Notes: generated by a model not told the origin, from the sequence alone. 64,000 bases of DNA from Halomontanus rarus (GCF_017357405.1 NZ_CP071597.1:1736001-1800000), one strand, 5' to 3'. Counted from the first letter of the stretch, positions 1 to 9,258 are shown. A program made the numbers and translations.

Positions 1-804
1 TCGTCCGATCACGACGACCACGACCACCACCGGAGTCGGTGGCCGCTCGTCAGCGCCGGCGGTGCGGGCGCGCTGTACGTCGGCGTCGCGCTCGCAGTTC
101 TCGGCTCCGCCGCCGGCGTGGTTCCCCCGCTCGTCGGCGTCGTGCTCGCGGTCGTCGGTGCGCTCGTCGCCGCGGCCGGACTGTTTGGCTGGCTCGAGGA
201 GGCTTACCTCCGTGGGTACGAGCGGCGCACCCCCGACGGGCGCTCGCGGCGACTGTCCGTGACGACGATGCTCATCTTTCTGGGAACGGACCTCTCGACG
301 TTCGCCGCGGGCTTCATCTACTACGCCTCGGTCCGCGTCGGCGCGTGGTCGACCGAGGGCCTCCCGCCGCTGCTCGGGTCGCTCGTAGTGATCAACACGA
401 TACTCCTGCTCTCGAGCAGCGTCACGTTCCACGTCGCCCACGAGGCGCTCGTCGGGGGGAACCGACGCCGGTTCGAGCGGCTGCTCGGTGCCACGCTCGT
501 CCTCGGCGTCGTCTTCCTCGTCGGACAGGCCTACGAGTACTACGAGTTCGTCGTCCACGAGGGGTTCACCGTCACCGACGGCGTGTTCGCGAGCGCGTTC
601 TTCGGGCTCACGGGACTGCACGGCCTCCACGTCGCGCTCGGCGTGGTCCTCATCTCGATCGTCTTCGCCCGCGCCCGAAGAGGCCAGTACGGTCCGGAGC
701 GGGACACGTCGGTCGAGACGGTGGCGCTGTACTGGCACTTCGTCGACGCCGTCTGGCTCGTCCTCGTCGGCGTCCTCTACGTGGGTGCGGTCGTCACGTT
801 CTGA
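1..804 (+). CDS. coxC: Heme-copper oxidase subunit III (5' end outside window)
   Basis: Subunit III of a cytochrome-c/quinol-type terminal oxidase, an integral membrane partner of subunits I and II. The reading frame is open from base 1, so the start lies upstream of the window; 267 residues are visible. A His/Asp-rich stretch (SSDHDDHDHH) is followed by two N-terminal hydrophobic segments. Five further membrane segments carry family patterns such as FLGTDLSTFA, HVAHEAL, GLTGLHGLHV and the C-terminal YWHFVDAVW, which is highly characteristic of CoxC. It lies convergent to the small gene at 851 and close to coxA and coxB, so it belongs to the same oxidase locus. Confidence 0.93.
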   Translation, partial: SSDHDDHDHHRSRWPLVSAGGAGALYVGVALAVLGSAAGVVPPLVGVVLAVVGALVAAAGLFGWLEEAYLRGYERRTPDGRSRRLSVTTMLIFLGTDLSTFAAGFIYYASVRVGAWSTEGLPPLLGSLVVINTILLLSSSVTFHVAHEALVGGNRRRFERLLGATLVLGVVFLVGQAYEYYEFVVHEGFTVTDGVFASAFFGLTGLHGLHVALGVVLISIVFARARRGQYGPERDTSVETVALYWHFVDAVWLVLVGVLYVGAVVTF

Positions 805-850
805 GCGGGCTCGAGGCGTCTGGATAGGAGCACGGAGGGTAGAGGACCGA

Positions 851-1498
851 TCACCGCGCCACGCGGGCCCGCGCCAGATCGGTGTTGCGGTACCACATGA
901 ACGCGAAGACGCCGAGGCCGAGCAACAGCCCGGTGATCGCCAGCGGGAAGACGAGCGGATCGACGGACAGACACCGGTTTTCGGCGACGAGCGTCGCGTA
1001 GCGGTCGGTCCCCTCGTGGGTCACGATCACGCCCCGCTCGAACGCCCCGCGGTTCTCGAACGCCCCCTCGACGGGCGCGTCGCCCTGCACGCTCGCGACG
1101 GCCTCGTCGAACGCGCGCTGCTCCGCCGGCGAGAGGTCCGCGTAGTCGAGGCGCTCGAGTTGCGCCTTCGGTTCGCCGTCGAGCATATCTGCGGTCGTCT
1201 CCGGCGAGTCGACGCCCATCGCGGGGGACCCGCAACCGCCGAGGGCGGGCTGGACGACGGTCCACGCGCCGAGTACGCTGCCGCCGATCCCCAGCGCGAG
1301 CAACACCGCGCCGAGGAACGGGACGGCGTACGTGAAGACGAACGAGTCGTCGGATCGGCCGCCGTCGGCCGCCGGTTCCGGTTCGGGCCTCGGTTTCGAG
1401 AGCTCGTCGGTCGACTGATCGGTTCTCGAGGGACCGTCAGCCGAGGAACCAACTCTCGAGGGATCGGACGAGGATCGGGTACGGGTTTCGTCGGTCAT
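851..1498 (-). CDS. Membrane-anchored hypothetical protein of the cox locus
   Basis: A 215-residue protein starting at ATG 1498, directly downstream of coxA (14 bp gap), so probably cotranscribed with it. The first 50 residues are polar and low-complexity. Then comes one membrane segment (VFTYAVPFLGAVLLALGIGG), an acidic extracytoplasmic-looking domain containing two cysteines (GGCGSP and NRCLSV), and a second membrane segment near the C-terminus (LAITGLLLGLGVFAF). The function is unknown. Position suggests an accessory or assembly factor for the oxidase, but that is inference from context only. Confidence 0.8.
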   Translation of the reverse strand: MTDETRTRSSSDPSRVGSSADGPSRTDQSTDELSKPRPEPEPAADGGRSDDSFVFTYAVPFLGAVLLALGIGGSVLGAWTVVQPALGGCGSPAMGVDSPETTADMLDGEPKAQLERLDYADLSPAEQRAFDEAVASVQGDAPVEGAFENRGAFERGVIVTHEGTDRYATLVAENRCLSVDPLVFPLAITGLLLGLGVFAFMWYRNTDLARARVAR

Positions 1499-1512
1499 AG
1501 TCGAGGTCGAGG

Positions 1513-3798
1513 TTAAGTTCGGATATCCACGTCCCAGCGGTACGCGGCGTACTCGAGCGTGCCGCCCAGTCCGAGCCCGTACGCCCAGTGGGCGATCATC
1601 GAGAACAGGAGGTAGCCGACGAGCCCGAGCCCCTCCTGTCCCGTGTAGAACGCGACTACGAACCCGACGGCGACGATGGTCGCGAACGAGACGGCCGAGG
1701 AGATGAGCGTCGGCCCGGGGAGGTACTGCGAGAGCGTCAGGAACAACAACGGCCAGACGGTCATCCCGCCCAGCAGGAAGACCAGGTAGCCGATCGGAGC
1801 GCTCTCGGGGGCGCCGATCAGTTCCGCGAGTTCCGCGAACGCCGCGAGGTCGAAGACGCCCACGACGGTCGCCGTGAAGAGCACGCCGGTCATGAGCGTC
1901 GTGCCGACCAGTCCGGCGAACGAGCCGACGCCGACGTTCTCGAGGACCGACCCGCCGATCGTCGTGAACTGACGGGAAATCGTCGGGCTGCCGAGTTCGG
2001 GGTCGGTCGTCCGCGCGGGCCGGGTCGTCTCGGGGACGGTTGGCTCGACGCCGTACTCGCGCTCGAGTTTGTCCTCGAACCACTGCCACTCCTTGGTGAA
2101 CTGTTCGGTCCGCTTGAGCCCCCAGACGTCGGCGTCCTCGACGGGATCGCCGGCCCAGTACGACCAGACCATGTTGTACAGCCAGAGCAGGACGCTGAGG
2201 CCAATGAGATACGCGCCGATCGTCGCGAACCGCTGGTAGGCCAGGTACTCGGCGGGGTAGGAGGCGTAGCGCCGGGGGAGTTCCATGAACCCGAGGGCGA
2301 TCAGCGTGCCGAAGGTCGAGGCCGAGCCGATGGCGAACAGCCACGACTGGAAGCGCGCCAGTCGCCGGTCGTACATGCGGTGGGTGATGATCGGGTACCA
2401 GTAGTAGCTCGCGGCGACCATCATGAACGGGATGATCCCCATGAGGATCATGTGGAAGTGGCCGACGATGTAGTAGGTGCCGTGGTACTGGATGTCGATC
2501 GGGATCGCGCCGAGAAAGATGCCGGTGACGCCGCCGACGACGAACATACCGATCGCGGTGACACAGAGGATCATCGGTGCGGTCAGCCGAACGTCGCCGT
2601 CCCAGATCGTCGTGATCCAGTTGAACACCTTGATCGCGCTCGGGACGGCGATCGAGACCGTCGTCGCCATGAATCCAGCCCGGATGCGCGGGTCGATGCC
2701 GGTGGCGAACATGTGGTGGGCCCAGACGCCGAAACTGAGGACGCCGATCGCCAGCGTCGAGTAGACGACGAACCGGTAGCCAAAGAGCGCGCGGCCGCAG
2801 AACTTGGGGAGGAGGAAGCTCATCAGCCCCGCCGCCGGCAGGAAGATGATGTACACCTCGGGGTGGCCGAAGAACCAGAACAGGTGCTGCCAGAGCAGCG
2901 GCCCGCCGCCCTCGACCGCGTAGAAGGTCGTCCCGACGTTCCGATCGAGCAACAGCATGACGATGGCGCTGCCCAGCAGCGGAAACGCGAAGATGACGAG
3001 CCCGCTGGTCACCAGTATGTTCCACGAGAAGAGATCGAGGTTCCCCCAGGTGACGTCCGCACTGCGCTCGTAGACGATGGTCACCACGAAGTTGATCGCC
3101 CCCAGCGTCGTCGCGATGCCGCTCAGGTGGAGCCCGAGCAAGAGGAGGTCGATCTGCGGGTTCGCCGTCTCGACCGACAGCGGGACGTACATGTACCAGC
3201 CGATGCCCGGTTCGCTGAGCGCTTCGAAGAACCGGAAGAACGGGTTCGACGCCGACGTCACCAGCCCGACGAGCTGGGCGGTCACCTGCGATGGAAGCCC
3301 CGCTCGAGCGAGCAACAGCGACGGCGGGAGCAGCCAGAAACCGATGGCGTTGACCCGCGGGAACGCCATGTCGTCCGCGCCGATCAGGAGCGGGAGGAAG
3401 TAGTTCCCGATGCCGAAGAACACCGGCGTGACGAAGAAGAATAGCATCGTGAGCCCGTGGACGGTGAACAACTCGTTGTAGGTCGTCTCGTTCCAGACCG
3501 CGGCCTCCGCCGTGAGCAACTCGGTCCGCATCATCATGGCGTCGAGGCCGCCCCACAGGGCCGCGACCGTCCCGAAGACGATGTACAGCAGGCCGATCTC
3601 GCGGTGGTTCGTCGTCGTCGTCCACCGCACGGCGGCCGCCCGCGCCGACTCGAGGTCCACGTCGAATCCGCGGCGACGACGGTACGCGCCGCCGTCGGGG
3701 CGAGTATTGGACGTTCGCGCACGGTGGGCGAGCGCGAGGCACCCGGCGACGATCGTCAAGAAGGCGACGACGCGAACGACGTCCGGACTCACGGCCAC
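1513..3798 (-). CDS. coxA: Heme-copper oxidase subunit I with C-terminal membrane extension
   Basis: Catalytic subunit of the terminal oxidase: reduces O2 at a heme-CuB centre and pumps protons. All metal ligands are visible: His114 and His449 (low-spin heme), His312 and cross-linked Tyr316 in GHPEVY, the His361-His362 pair in WAHHMF, and His447 in GHFHM. Twelve core membrane segments run from about residue 70 to 550. The protein is 761 residues, well over the usual ~550-600: residues ~620-761 form an extra region with about four membrane segments. Start is GTG at 3798, with a second GTG two codons later. It is divergent from coxB. Confidence 0.96.
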   Translation of the reverse strand: MAVSPDVVRVVAFLTIVAGCLALAHRARTSNTRPDGGAYRRRRGFDVDLESARAAAVRWTTTTNHREIGLLYIVFGTVAALWGGLDAMMMRTELLTAEAAVWNETTYNELFTVHGLTMLFFFVTPVFFGIGNYFLPLLIGADDMAFPRVNAIGFWLLPPSLLLARAGLPSQVTAQLVGLVTSASNPFFRFFEALSEPGIGWYMYVPLSVETANPQIDLLLLGLHLSGIATTLGAINFVVTIVYERSADVTWGNLDLFSWNILVTSGLVIFAFPLLGSAIVMLLLDRNVGTTFYAVEGGGPLLWQHLFWFFGHPEVYIIFLPAAGLMSFLLPKFCGRALFGYRFVVYSTLAIGVLSFGVWAHHMFATGIDPRIRAGFMATTVSIAVPSAIKVFNWITTIWDGDVRLTAPMILCVTAIGMFVVGGVTGIFLGAIPIDIQYHGTYYIVGHFHMILMGIIPFMMVAASYYWYPIITHRMYDRRLARFQSWLFAIGSASTFGTLIALGFMELPRRYASYPAEYLAYQRFATIGAYLIGLSVLLWLYNMVWSYWAGDPVEDADVWGLKRTEQFTKEWQWFEDKLEREYGVEPTVPETTRPARTTDPELGSPTISRQFTTIGGSVLENVGVGSFAGLVGTTLMTGVLFTATVVGVFDLAAFAELAELIGAPESAPIGYLVFLLGGMTVWPLLFLTLSQYLPGPTLISSAVSFATIVAVGFVVAFYTGQEGLGLVGYLLFSMIAHWAYGLGLGGTLEYAAYRWDVDIRT

Positions 3799-4074
3799 GG
3801 TCGGTCACCTCCGCGATGGCGATCGCGAACCACGCACGGTGAGCGGTCGGTCGCTCGGCGGTCTCGAGTCGACATCGGATCGACCTCGCTACCACGACCA
3901 CGCTCATGAAACCCGGCCGACGAAGTCGGTCGTTTCCGACGAAACCGTTCGCGAATCCGACCGGTCGACGGTTTGCGAGCGGCGAGAGCGACCCGAATCG
4001 ACACGAGTTCCGGACACTCCGTGAACCGGACCAGTGGTGAGCTATTTGGCCGCGATTGCCGTGAGACCCACGAA

Positions 4075-5001
4075 ATGCGAACCTTCGTCCGCGTTCGCAG
4101 TCTCGTTCGCTCTCGCTGCACTCGCGCCCTCGCCACCCTGTGCTGGGCACTCTGTGCCCTCAGCGCCGTCGCCGCGAACCCGGCCGCGGCCCAGACGGCT
4201 CAGTCGATCAACCGAGACCTCATCCAGCGGCTGAACGCCCAGTACATCTACGTCGCGCTCCCGCTGACCCTGTTCGTGATGGTGATCCTCGTCTACGCCG
4301 TCGTCCGCTTCCGGGACAACGACGAGCCGCGACCGACGGCCGAGGACGCGCCCCTCGAGATCACCTGGACCGTCGCGACGGGACTCATCCTGCTGTTCGT
4401 CGGCGTCTCGGCGTACTCGGTCCTCGCGAACCCGTACGTCTCGCCACAGATGCAAGCCGACGGAAGTCTCGCGGAGGAAGGCAACGACGTCGATCGGATT
4501 CCGGACGACGCCGTCGTCGTAGAGGTCGTCGCCTACCAGTGGGAGTGGCAGTTCTCGCATCCCGACGCGAACGTGACGACGCGAAACGAACTCGTCATTC
4601 CGGCCGATCGGGACGTCTATCTCGTAATGAGTTCGCGGGACGTCGTCCACTCGTTTACCGTCCCCGAACTCGGCGTCAAACAGGACGTGTTCCCGGAATC
4701 GCAGACCGTGATCCGAACGCACGCCTACGAGACCGGCGAGTACGAGGCCATGTGCATCGAGTTCTGCGGCGCGCGCCACGCGGAGATGCGGGCGAACGTG
4801 ACCGTCGTCGACGGCGAGACGTACGAGGAGTGGCTCGCGGCGAACGAGGGCGAGGGGAGTGACGCAGCGACCGACGGTGTGAGTGCTGTGACAACGGGCG
4901 ACGTGGACGTCCCAACGGGTGACGAACGTGGTTCGATCGATACTCGATCGACACCCGACCCCGTCTCCGCTCGTGGAGGTGTCCCGACCGATGGCGTCTG
5001 A
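4075..5001 (+). CDS. coxB: Heme-copper oxidase subunit II with CuA site
   Basis: Subunit II accepts electrons from a small donor protein and passes them to subunit I. The ATG at 4075 gives a 308-residue product with an N-terminal signal-like segment (residues ~18-40, ending AAAQ), two membrane helices (~58-78 and ~97-116) and a cupredoxin domain outside the membrane. The CuA ligands are complete: His192, Cys227, Glu229, Cys231, His235 and Met238 in CIEFCGARHAEM; the aromatic QWEWQF patch is at 155-160. The frame is open upstream to a TTG at 3973, but that extension is Arg-rich and unlike a secreted protein. The C-terminal tail after 260 is acidic and low-complexity. Confidence 0.95.
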   Translation: MRTFVRVRSLVRSRCTRALATLCWALCALSAVAANPAAAQTAQSINRDLIQRLNAQYIYVALPLTLFVMVILVYAVVRFRDNDEPRPTAEDAPLEITWTVATGLILLFVGVSAYSVLANPYVSPQMQADGSLAEEGNDVDRIPDDAVVVEVVAYQWEWQFSHPDANVTTRNELVIPADRDVYLVMSSRDVVHSFTVPELGVKQDVFPESQTVIRTHAYETGEYEAMCIEFCGARHAEMRANVTVVDGETYEEWLAANEGEGSDAATDGVSAVTTGDVDVPTGDERGSIDTRSTPDPVSARGGVPTDGV

Positions 5002-5299
5002 ACCGCACTCGAGCCGTCGGTCGGACGCTGATGGTGAGGCGAACTCGAACTCGAACTCGGCCTCGAGTCGGGATTTACCCTCGAGTTCGTACAGTCACAG
5101 ACACGGAAACGCGAGTTCGGACTCGACCGACCGCGACCGACGGCGGGCAGCCGTCGCGACGGCGCCGTTCCTGGCCGTCGGGGTCGCGAACGTGGCGTTG
5201 ATCGTGCTGTGGGGCGTCAATCCGCTGTGGGGATTCGTCGTCTTCGTCCCCGTCGTGTTCATGACGGTACTCGCGTGGTTCGCGTTCAGGGAAGTGTAG
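4991..5299 (+). CDS. Small membrane protein of the cox locus
   Basis: A 102-residue protein whose ATG at 4991 overlaps the last 11 bases of coxB, so the two are translationally coupled. The first ~50 residues are Ser/Asn/Asp-rich and repetitive. The C-terminal half holds two short hydrophobic helices (APFLAVGVANVALIVLWGV and GFVVFVPVVFMTVLAWF). No family is recognised with certainty. Placement inside the oxidase locus suggests a small accessory subunit; that is inference. Confidence 0.75.
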   Translation: MASEPHSSRRSDADGEANSNSNSASSRDLPSSSYSHRHGNASSDSTDRDRRRAAVATAPFLAVGVANVALIVLWGVNPLWGFVVFVPVVFMTVLAWFAFREV

Positions 5300-5442
5300 C
5301 CCGAAGGCCGTGAGTGATCGGTTCGTGGCGACTCGAGACGCGCCTCCCGAAATCGCTGTGTACAGTCAGAGAGTCCGCGACGACAGTCACAGGGAGATGC
5401 GCCCCCATCCTTTATCCGGATCGTCGTGGTGGTGACCCCACG

Positions 5443-5724
5443 ATGGCGCTCGCCGGACTCACGCGGGAATCGATCCGCGACATCTCGGGCAACCTCGTGC
5501 CCTTCGGAGTCCTGCTGTTCTTCGTGGTCTGGTTCGTCGTCGACACGCCGTGGGGATGGGGAGTTCTCCCGGGACTCGCGGTCTTCGGTCTCGTCGGGAG
5601 CTTCGCGGCGCTGTTGTTCTTCGTCACGTACGTCGTCGCTCGCCGAATTCAGGTCATCGAAGGCGATCAGCGGGAGGGCGAGCGAGAAGCGAAGGGAACC
5701 GACGTGGACGCCGGACAACGATGA
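5443..5724 (+). CDS. Small two-helix membrane protein (DUF6684-like)
   Basis: A 93-residue protein with ATG at 5443. The pattern TRESIRDISGNLVPFGVLLF followed by two hydrophobic helices and a charged C-terminal tail resembles haloarchaeal small membrane proteins annotated DUF6684 beside oxidase genes. That name is from memory and not checked. Its stop overlaps the start of the next gene (ATGA at 5721-5724), so it is in one operon with the zinc-finger protein that follows. Confidence 0.8.
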   Translation: MALAGLTRESIRDISGNLVPFGVLLFFVVWFVVDTPWGWGVLPGLAVFGLVGSFAALLFFVTYVVARRIQVIEGDQREGEREAKGTDVDAGQR

Positions 5725-6020
5725 ATACCGACCTCGACTTCGAACCCAACCCCGACTTCGACTCCGATCCCAGTCTCGACCCCGACTCGGCGACGCGGTG
5801 TCCGTACTGCGACCGCCGCTTCGCGACCGAGGACCGTGCGGCCCTCCACGGAGGGATCGACCACGCCGACCGCCTCGACGGGACGGAACGGGCGGCCTAC
5901 GAGCGTGCGGCCGAGGCCGAGGCCGCGACGGTCCGCCGGTTCAAGCTCACGGTAGTGCTCGCGCTCGTCGGGATCTACTTCGGCTTTCTGTTCGTCTACG
6001 CGATCGTGGCGTTCTCCTGA
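5721..6020 (+). CDS. C2H2 zinc-finger protein with C-terminal membrane helix
   Basis: A 99-residue protein starting at ATG 5721, overlapping the previous gene by four bases. It begins with an acidic Asp/Pro-rich stretch. A single zinc finger follows (CPYC, then His-X4-His: C-X2-C-X12-H-X4-H, residues ~27-48), and it ends in one membrane helix (VLALVGIYFGFLFVYAIVAF). Tail-anchored zinc-finger proteins of this kind recur in haloarchaeal oxidase loci. A role in oxidase assembly or metal delivery is possible but not shown. Confidence 0.82.
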   Translation: MNTDLDFEPNPDFDSDPSLDPDSATRCPYCDRRFATEDRAALHGGIDHADRLDGTERAAYERAAEAEAATVRRFKLTVVLALVGIYFGFLFVYAIVAFS

Positions 6021-6073
6021 TCGAGTTGTGGGAGCGGTCGCGGCCGTAAGCGGAGTCGCGAGGACGACCGCCC

Positions 6074-6160
6074 TCACATCGTCACGAGAACGAACCCGGT
6101 CGCGAACATGAGAAGCACGATCGCGGCCAACACCAGCCCGAAGAGGACTTTCTCAGACAC
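6074..6160 (-). CDS. Predicted 28-residue single-helix membrane microprotein
   Basis: A short frame starting at GTG 6160 encodes 28 residues that are almost entirely one membrane helix (VLFGLVLAAIVLLMFATGFV). The frame is open further upstream, but that part is Arg-rich and looks non-coding. Tiny single-helix subunits are known in heme-copper oxidases, and this one lies at the end of the cox locus, convergent to it. Start and even existence are uncertain. Confidence 0.4.
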   Translation of the reverse strand: MSEKVLFGLVLAAIVLLMFATGFVLVTM

Positions 6161-6383
6161 GACGGTCACCTCGAGCGGCCGGCCGACGAACGCGTCTCTC
6201 CGTCCGTACCCATACGACCGTCGACGACGGCGCACCTCATCAATCCCCCGTGGGAGACCGCTTCGATCTCGATCCGCGTTCGCCGCTGGTTCGAACGGGT
6301 GCCAGCGTGGCGCGACCGATCCAGCGCGTCGGGTCGGCCGACGCCGGGTCAACCACTTTTGTCCTCGCGGTCGTCGTCACCGT

Positions 6384-6881
6384 ATGTCCCCCGATCGTGA
6401 TCCAGACCGAGACGAAACGGGAACGTGCGGACGGGAACGGGACGAAGAGCGAACGCGAGGACGAGAGACCGACGCGAGACGCCCCGACGTCGACGACCTG
6501 GATCTCACCGACGCCGAACAGGACGCGCTCCACGACCTGCAACTCGCCGTCGAGTACGTCCACCGCGCCTACGGCGACCTGCTCGCCTTCCACCACGAAC
6601 TCGGCCACGCGATGGATCGGATGGCAGACGCCGAAGCGCTGCTGCGCGAGGCGGGTCACGAGGGGTGGGCCGACGAACTCCGGGACGATCACCTCCCCAG
6701 AGGTGCGGTCGAAGACCGGTGGACCTACGAACTCGTCGGGGAGTTCTCCGAGGACTTTCTCGCCGAAATGACCGACCTCGAGGAGACGGTTCGCGACGAC
6801 CTCGCGGACGGGATCGATCACGTGACCGAACGGAAACACCAGCGTCGGTTGCGCAGGCGGGCCGAGGGACGGGAGGGCTGA
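6384..6881 (+). CDS. Conserved-looking helical hypothetical protein
   Basis: ATG at 6384 gives a 165-residue soluble acidic protein. The first ~40 residues are low-complexity Arg/Asp/Glu. The rest is predicted to be helical, with a compact region LQLAVEYVHRAYGDLL followed by FHHELGHAMDRM. The C-terminus is strongly basic (KHQRRLRRRAEGREG). I do not recognise a functional family. It stands alone between the cox locus and the flavoprotein at 6984. Confidence 0.75.
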   Translation: MSPDRDPDRDETGTCGRERDEERTRGRETDARRPDVDDLDLTDAEQDALHDLQLAVEYVHRAYGDLLAFHHELGHAMDRMADAEALLREAGHEGWADELRDDHLPRGAVEDRWTYELVGEFSEDFLAEMTDLEETVRDDLADGIDHVTERKHQRRLRRRAEGREG

Positions 6882-6983
6882 CCGCCGACGGACGATTGCC
6901 GGTCGTCGACGGCGAACCAACGGCGACGCCGACGAATCGCCGCAAGCGGGAACCATTTCACCCCCGCCGTGAAATCCGGGCGC

Positions 6984-8111
6984 ATGAGCGATCGGTACGA
7001 CGTTATCGTCCTCGGCGTCGGCGGCATGGGAAGCGCGACCGTCGCCACGCTCGCCGACCGCGGGGTCGACGTCCTCGGCCTCGAGCGCTTCGACGTCCCT
7101 CACGGCTACGGCTCCTCACACGGAATCACCCGGATCATCCGCCGGGCGTACGCCGAGGACCCCGCCTACGTCCCGCTGTTGAACCGTGCGTACGAACTGT
7201 GGCGGGACCTCGAGGACTCTCACGACCGACGGCTGCTGTACGAGACGGGATCGCTGGACGCCGGGCCGCCGGACGGATCGCTGGTCGAGGGGTCGCGTCG
7301 GTCCTGCGAAGAACACGACCTCGAGTACGAGACCCTCTCGAGTGCGACGCTGGCCGACCGGTACCCGGGCTACGACCTGCCGGAGGGATACGAGGCGATC
7401 TTCCAGCCCGACGGCGGCTTTCTGGTCCCCGAGCAGTGTATCGTCGCCCACGTCAACCGCGCACACGAGGCGGGCGCGACGATCCGCGCGCGCGAGCGGG
7501 TGGCGTCCTGGCAGTCCACGGCGGACGGCGTCCGCGTCCAGACCGACCACGACGAGTATCGCGCCGACAAGCTGGTGATAACCGCCGGCGCGTGGGCCGC
7601 CCGGTTCGTCGACGCCCTCGAGGGAGTCGCCGTCCCCGAACGGCAGGTGCTGGCGTGGCTCCAGCCGACGGAGCCGACGCACTTCCAGCCCGAGTCGTTC
7701 CCGGTGTTCAACCTCGAGGTCCCCGAGGGTCGCTACTACGGCTTCCCCGTCTTCGAGGTGCCCGGGTTCAAGTTCGGTCGCTACCACCACCGCGGCGGAA
7801 CCGTCGATCCCGACCAGATGGAGCGCGAGCCGATGCCCGAGGACGAGCGCGTCCTCCGCGAGTTCGCCGAGCGGTACTTCCCGACGGGCGCCGGCGAGAC
7901 GATGCGCCTGAAAACCTGCCTGTTCACCAACACGCCGGACGAGGACTTCGTCCTCGACACGCTCCCCGACCACCCGGAGGTCGTCGTCGGCGCGGGATTC
8001 TCCGGACACGGATTCAAGTTCGCCCCGGTCGTCGGCGAGATCCTGGCAGATCTGGCGCTCGAGGGCGAGACGGATCACGAGATCGGGATGTTCTCGCTGG
8101 ATCGATTCTGA
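6984..8111 (+). CDS. solA: FAD-dependent N-methyl-amino-acid oxidase (sarcosine oxidase/SolA family)
   Basis: Monomeric flavoenzyme that oxidatively demethylates N-methyl amino acids, releasing formaldehyde and H2O2. ATG 6984 gives 375 residues, normal for the family. The N-terminal dinucleotide-binding motif is GVGGMGSAT (residues 11-19), followed by HGITRIIRRAY, typical of MSOX/SolA. Cys312 in CLFTNTPDEDF matches the cysteine that covalently binds FAD, and GAGFSGHGFKFAP is the family C-terminal signature. The exact substrate (sarcosine, N-methyltryptophan or another N-methyl amine) cannot be read from sequence. It is an isolated gene. Confidence 0.9.
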   Translation: MSDRYDVIVLGVGGMGSATVATLADRGVDVLGLERFDVPHGYGSSHGITRIIRRAYAEDPAYVPLLNRAYELWRDLEDSHDRRLLYETGSLDAGPPDGSLVEGSRRSCEEHDLEYETLSSATLADRYPGYDLPEGYEAIFQPDGGFLVPEQCIVAHVNRAHEAGATIRARERVASWQSTADGVRVQTDHDEYRADKLVITAGAWAARFVDALEGVAVPERQVLAWLQPTEPTHFQPESFPVFNLEVPEGRYYGFPVFEVPGFKFGRYHHRGGTVDPDQMEREPMPEDERVLREFAERYFPTGAGETMRLKTCLFTNTPDEDFVLDTLPDHPEVVVGAGFSGHGFKFAPVVGEILADLALEGETDHEIGMFSLDRF

Positions 8112-8139
8112 AGAACGAGATTCCGTTCGCACGTCGCGT

Positions 8140-9081
8140 TCAAATTTCGTCCATCACGTCGTCGACGAACCGGTCGATCGTCTCCGGATCGTTCTTGGGT
8201 GGCCCGATCTGGAAGCGGTCGACGCCCAGCTCGCGGTACTCCTCGATGCCCGCCGCGACCTCCTCGGGCGTGCCGATCAATCCGCGGAACTCCTCGCGCG
8301 GCGTCGTCTCCGCGTCGGTCGCCGACTGCAGCTCCTCGTAGGCCTCGTGAGCGGCCTCGGTTTCGTCCCTGATCACCGTCGTGATCGTGACCGTCTTGTC
8401 GATCTCGTCGTAGTCGCGGCCGGCGGTCTCGCAGTGACCTCGCAGGACGTCCAGTTTGTGCTGGTACTCCTCGGGAGTGACGCCCGGGAGGTTCCACCAG
8501 TCGGCGTACTCGGCGGTCACTCTGAGCGTTAACTGCTCGCCGCCACCACCGACCAGGATCGGGATGTCGTCCGGCTTGGGCTCGAGGTAGAGATCCTCGA
8601 GCGAGTAGTACTCGCCCTCGTAGCTGACCGGCGACTCCTCGGTCCAGGCGGCGGTACAGAGTTCGATCTGGTCTCGCAACTGCCGGATACGCTCGTCCGC
8701 CGGCGGGTAATCGATCCCGATCGCGTCGTACTCGGCCTCGTACCAGCCCGCGCCGATCCCCAGCACCGCACGGCCGCCCGAGAGCGCGTCGAGCGAACTG
8801 ACGGTCTTGGCGAGATAGCCCGGATTGCGGTAGTGAGCGCAGGTGACGAGGCCGCTCAGGTGCATTCGGTCTGTGGCGGCGGCGACCGCCGACAGCCCCG
8901 TGTAACACTCGACGAACGGCTCGTCTTTGTGGCCGACGAACGGCAACTGCCACAGGTGGTCCATCAGCGTGAGCCACTCGAAACCGTCGTCCTCGAGTCG
9001 CTGCGCCCGGTCGACGAGTGCTTCGGCCGCCGGTCGGTCGTCGGGGGTCGCGAACGAAGAGTGGTGATAGCCGAACTCCAT
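8140..9081 (-). CDS. Luciferase-like F420-dependent oxidoreductase (TIM barrel)
   Basis: A 313-residue protein of the bacterial-luciferase-like (LLM) family; in haloarchaea most members use cofactor F420. ATG is at 9081; an upstream in-frame extension to 9141 is unlikely. Seen: the N-terminal strand MEFGYHHSSF, the conserved GIGAGWYEAEYDAIGI segment after the nucleotide-binding strand, PKPDDIPILVGGGGE in the second half of the barrel and the C-terminal GTPEEVAAGIEEYRELGVDRF helix-strand. The substrate is unknown. It is convergent with the flavoprotein gene that ends at 8111. Confidence 0.9.
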   Translation of the reverse strand: MEFGYHHSSFATPDDRPAAEALVDRAQRLEDDGFEWLTLMDHLWQLPFVGHKDEPFVECYTGLSAVAAATDRMHLSGLVTCAHYRNPGYLAKTVSSLDALSGGRAVLGIGAGWYEAEYDAIGIDYPPADERIRQLRDQIELCTAAWTEESPVSYEGEYYSLEDLYLEPKPDDIPILVGGGGEQLTLRVTAEYADWWNLPGVTPEEYQHKLDVLRGHCETAGRDYDEIDKTVTITTVIRDETEAAHEAYEELQSATDAETTPREEFRGLIGTPEEVAAGIEEYRELGVDRFQIGPPKNDPETIDRFVDDVMDEI

Positions 9082-9258
9082 ACCGGTGTCTCCTCGAGGA
9101 GGTCCTAATAGGTTCGGCAAGCGGTGACACGGGTCCGCCACTCACACGCCCTCACTCGAGCGCCTCGGGGCCCCGCCGAACGGGTGAGACGGGACGGTCG
9201 CTGACTGGCCCCTCGAGCGGGCGCTCGCGGTCTGTAGCGTTCAGTATCGGTGAGGGCC

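Noticed and set aside
851..4150. Continuous 1099-codon minus-strand frame spanning the oxidase genes
   Set aside because: Its upstream part is antisense or out-of-frame reading through coxA, Arg/Pro-rich and without domains; only the last part from ATG 1498 is a plausible gene.
6585..6620. HELGH sequence in the hypothetical protein at 6384-6881, like a zinc protease HExxH motif
   Set aside because: Nothing else in the protein resembles a metalloprotease; it lies in an ordinary helical region and is probably coincidental.
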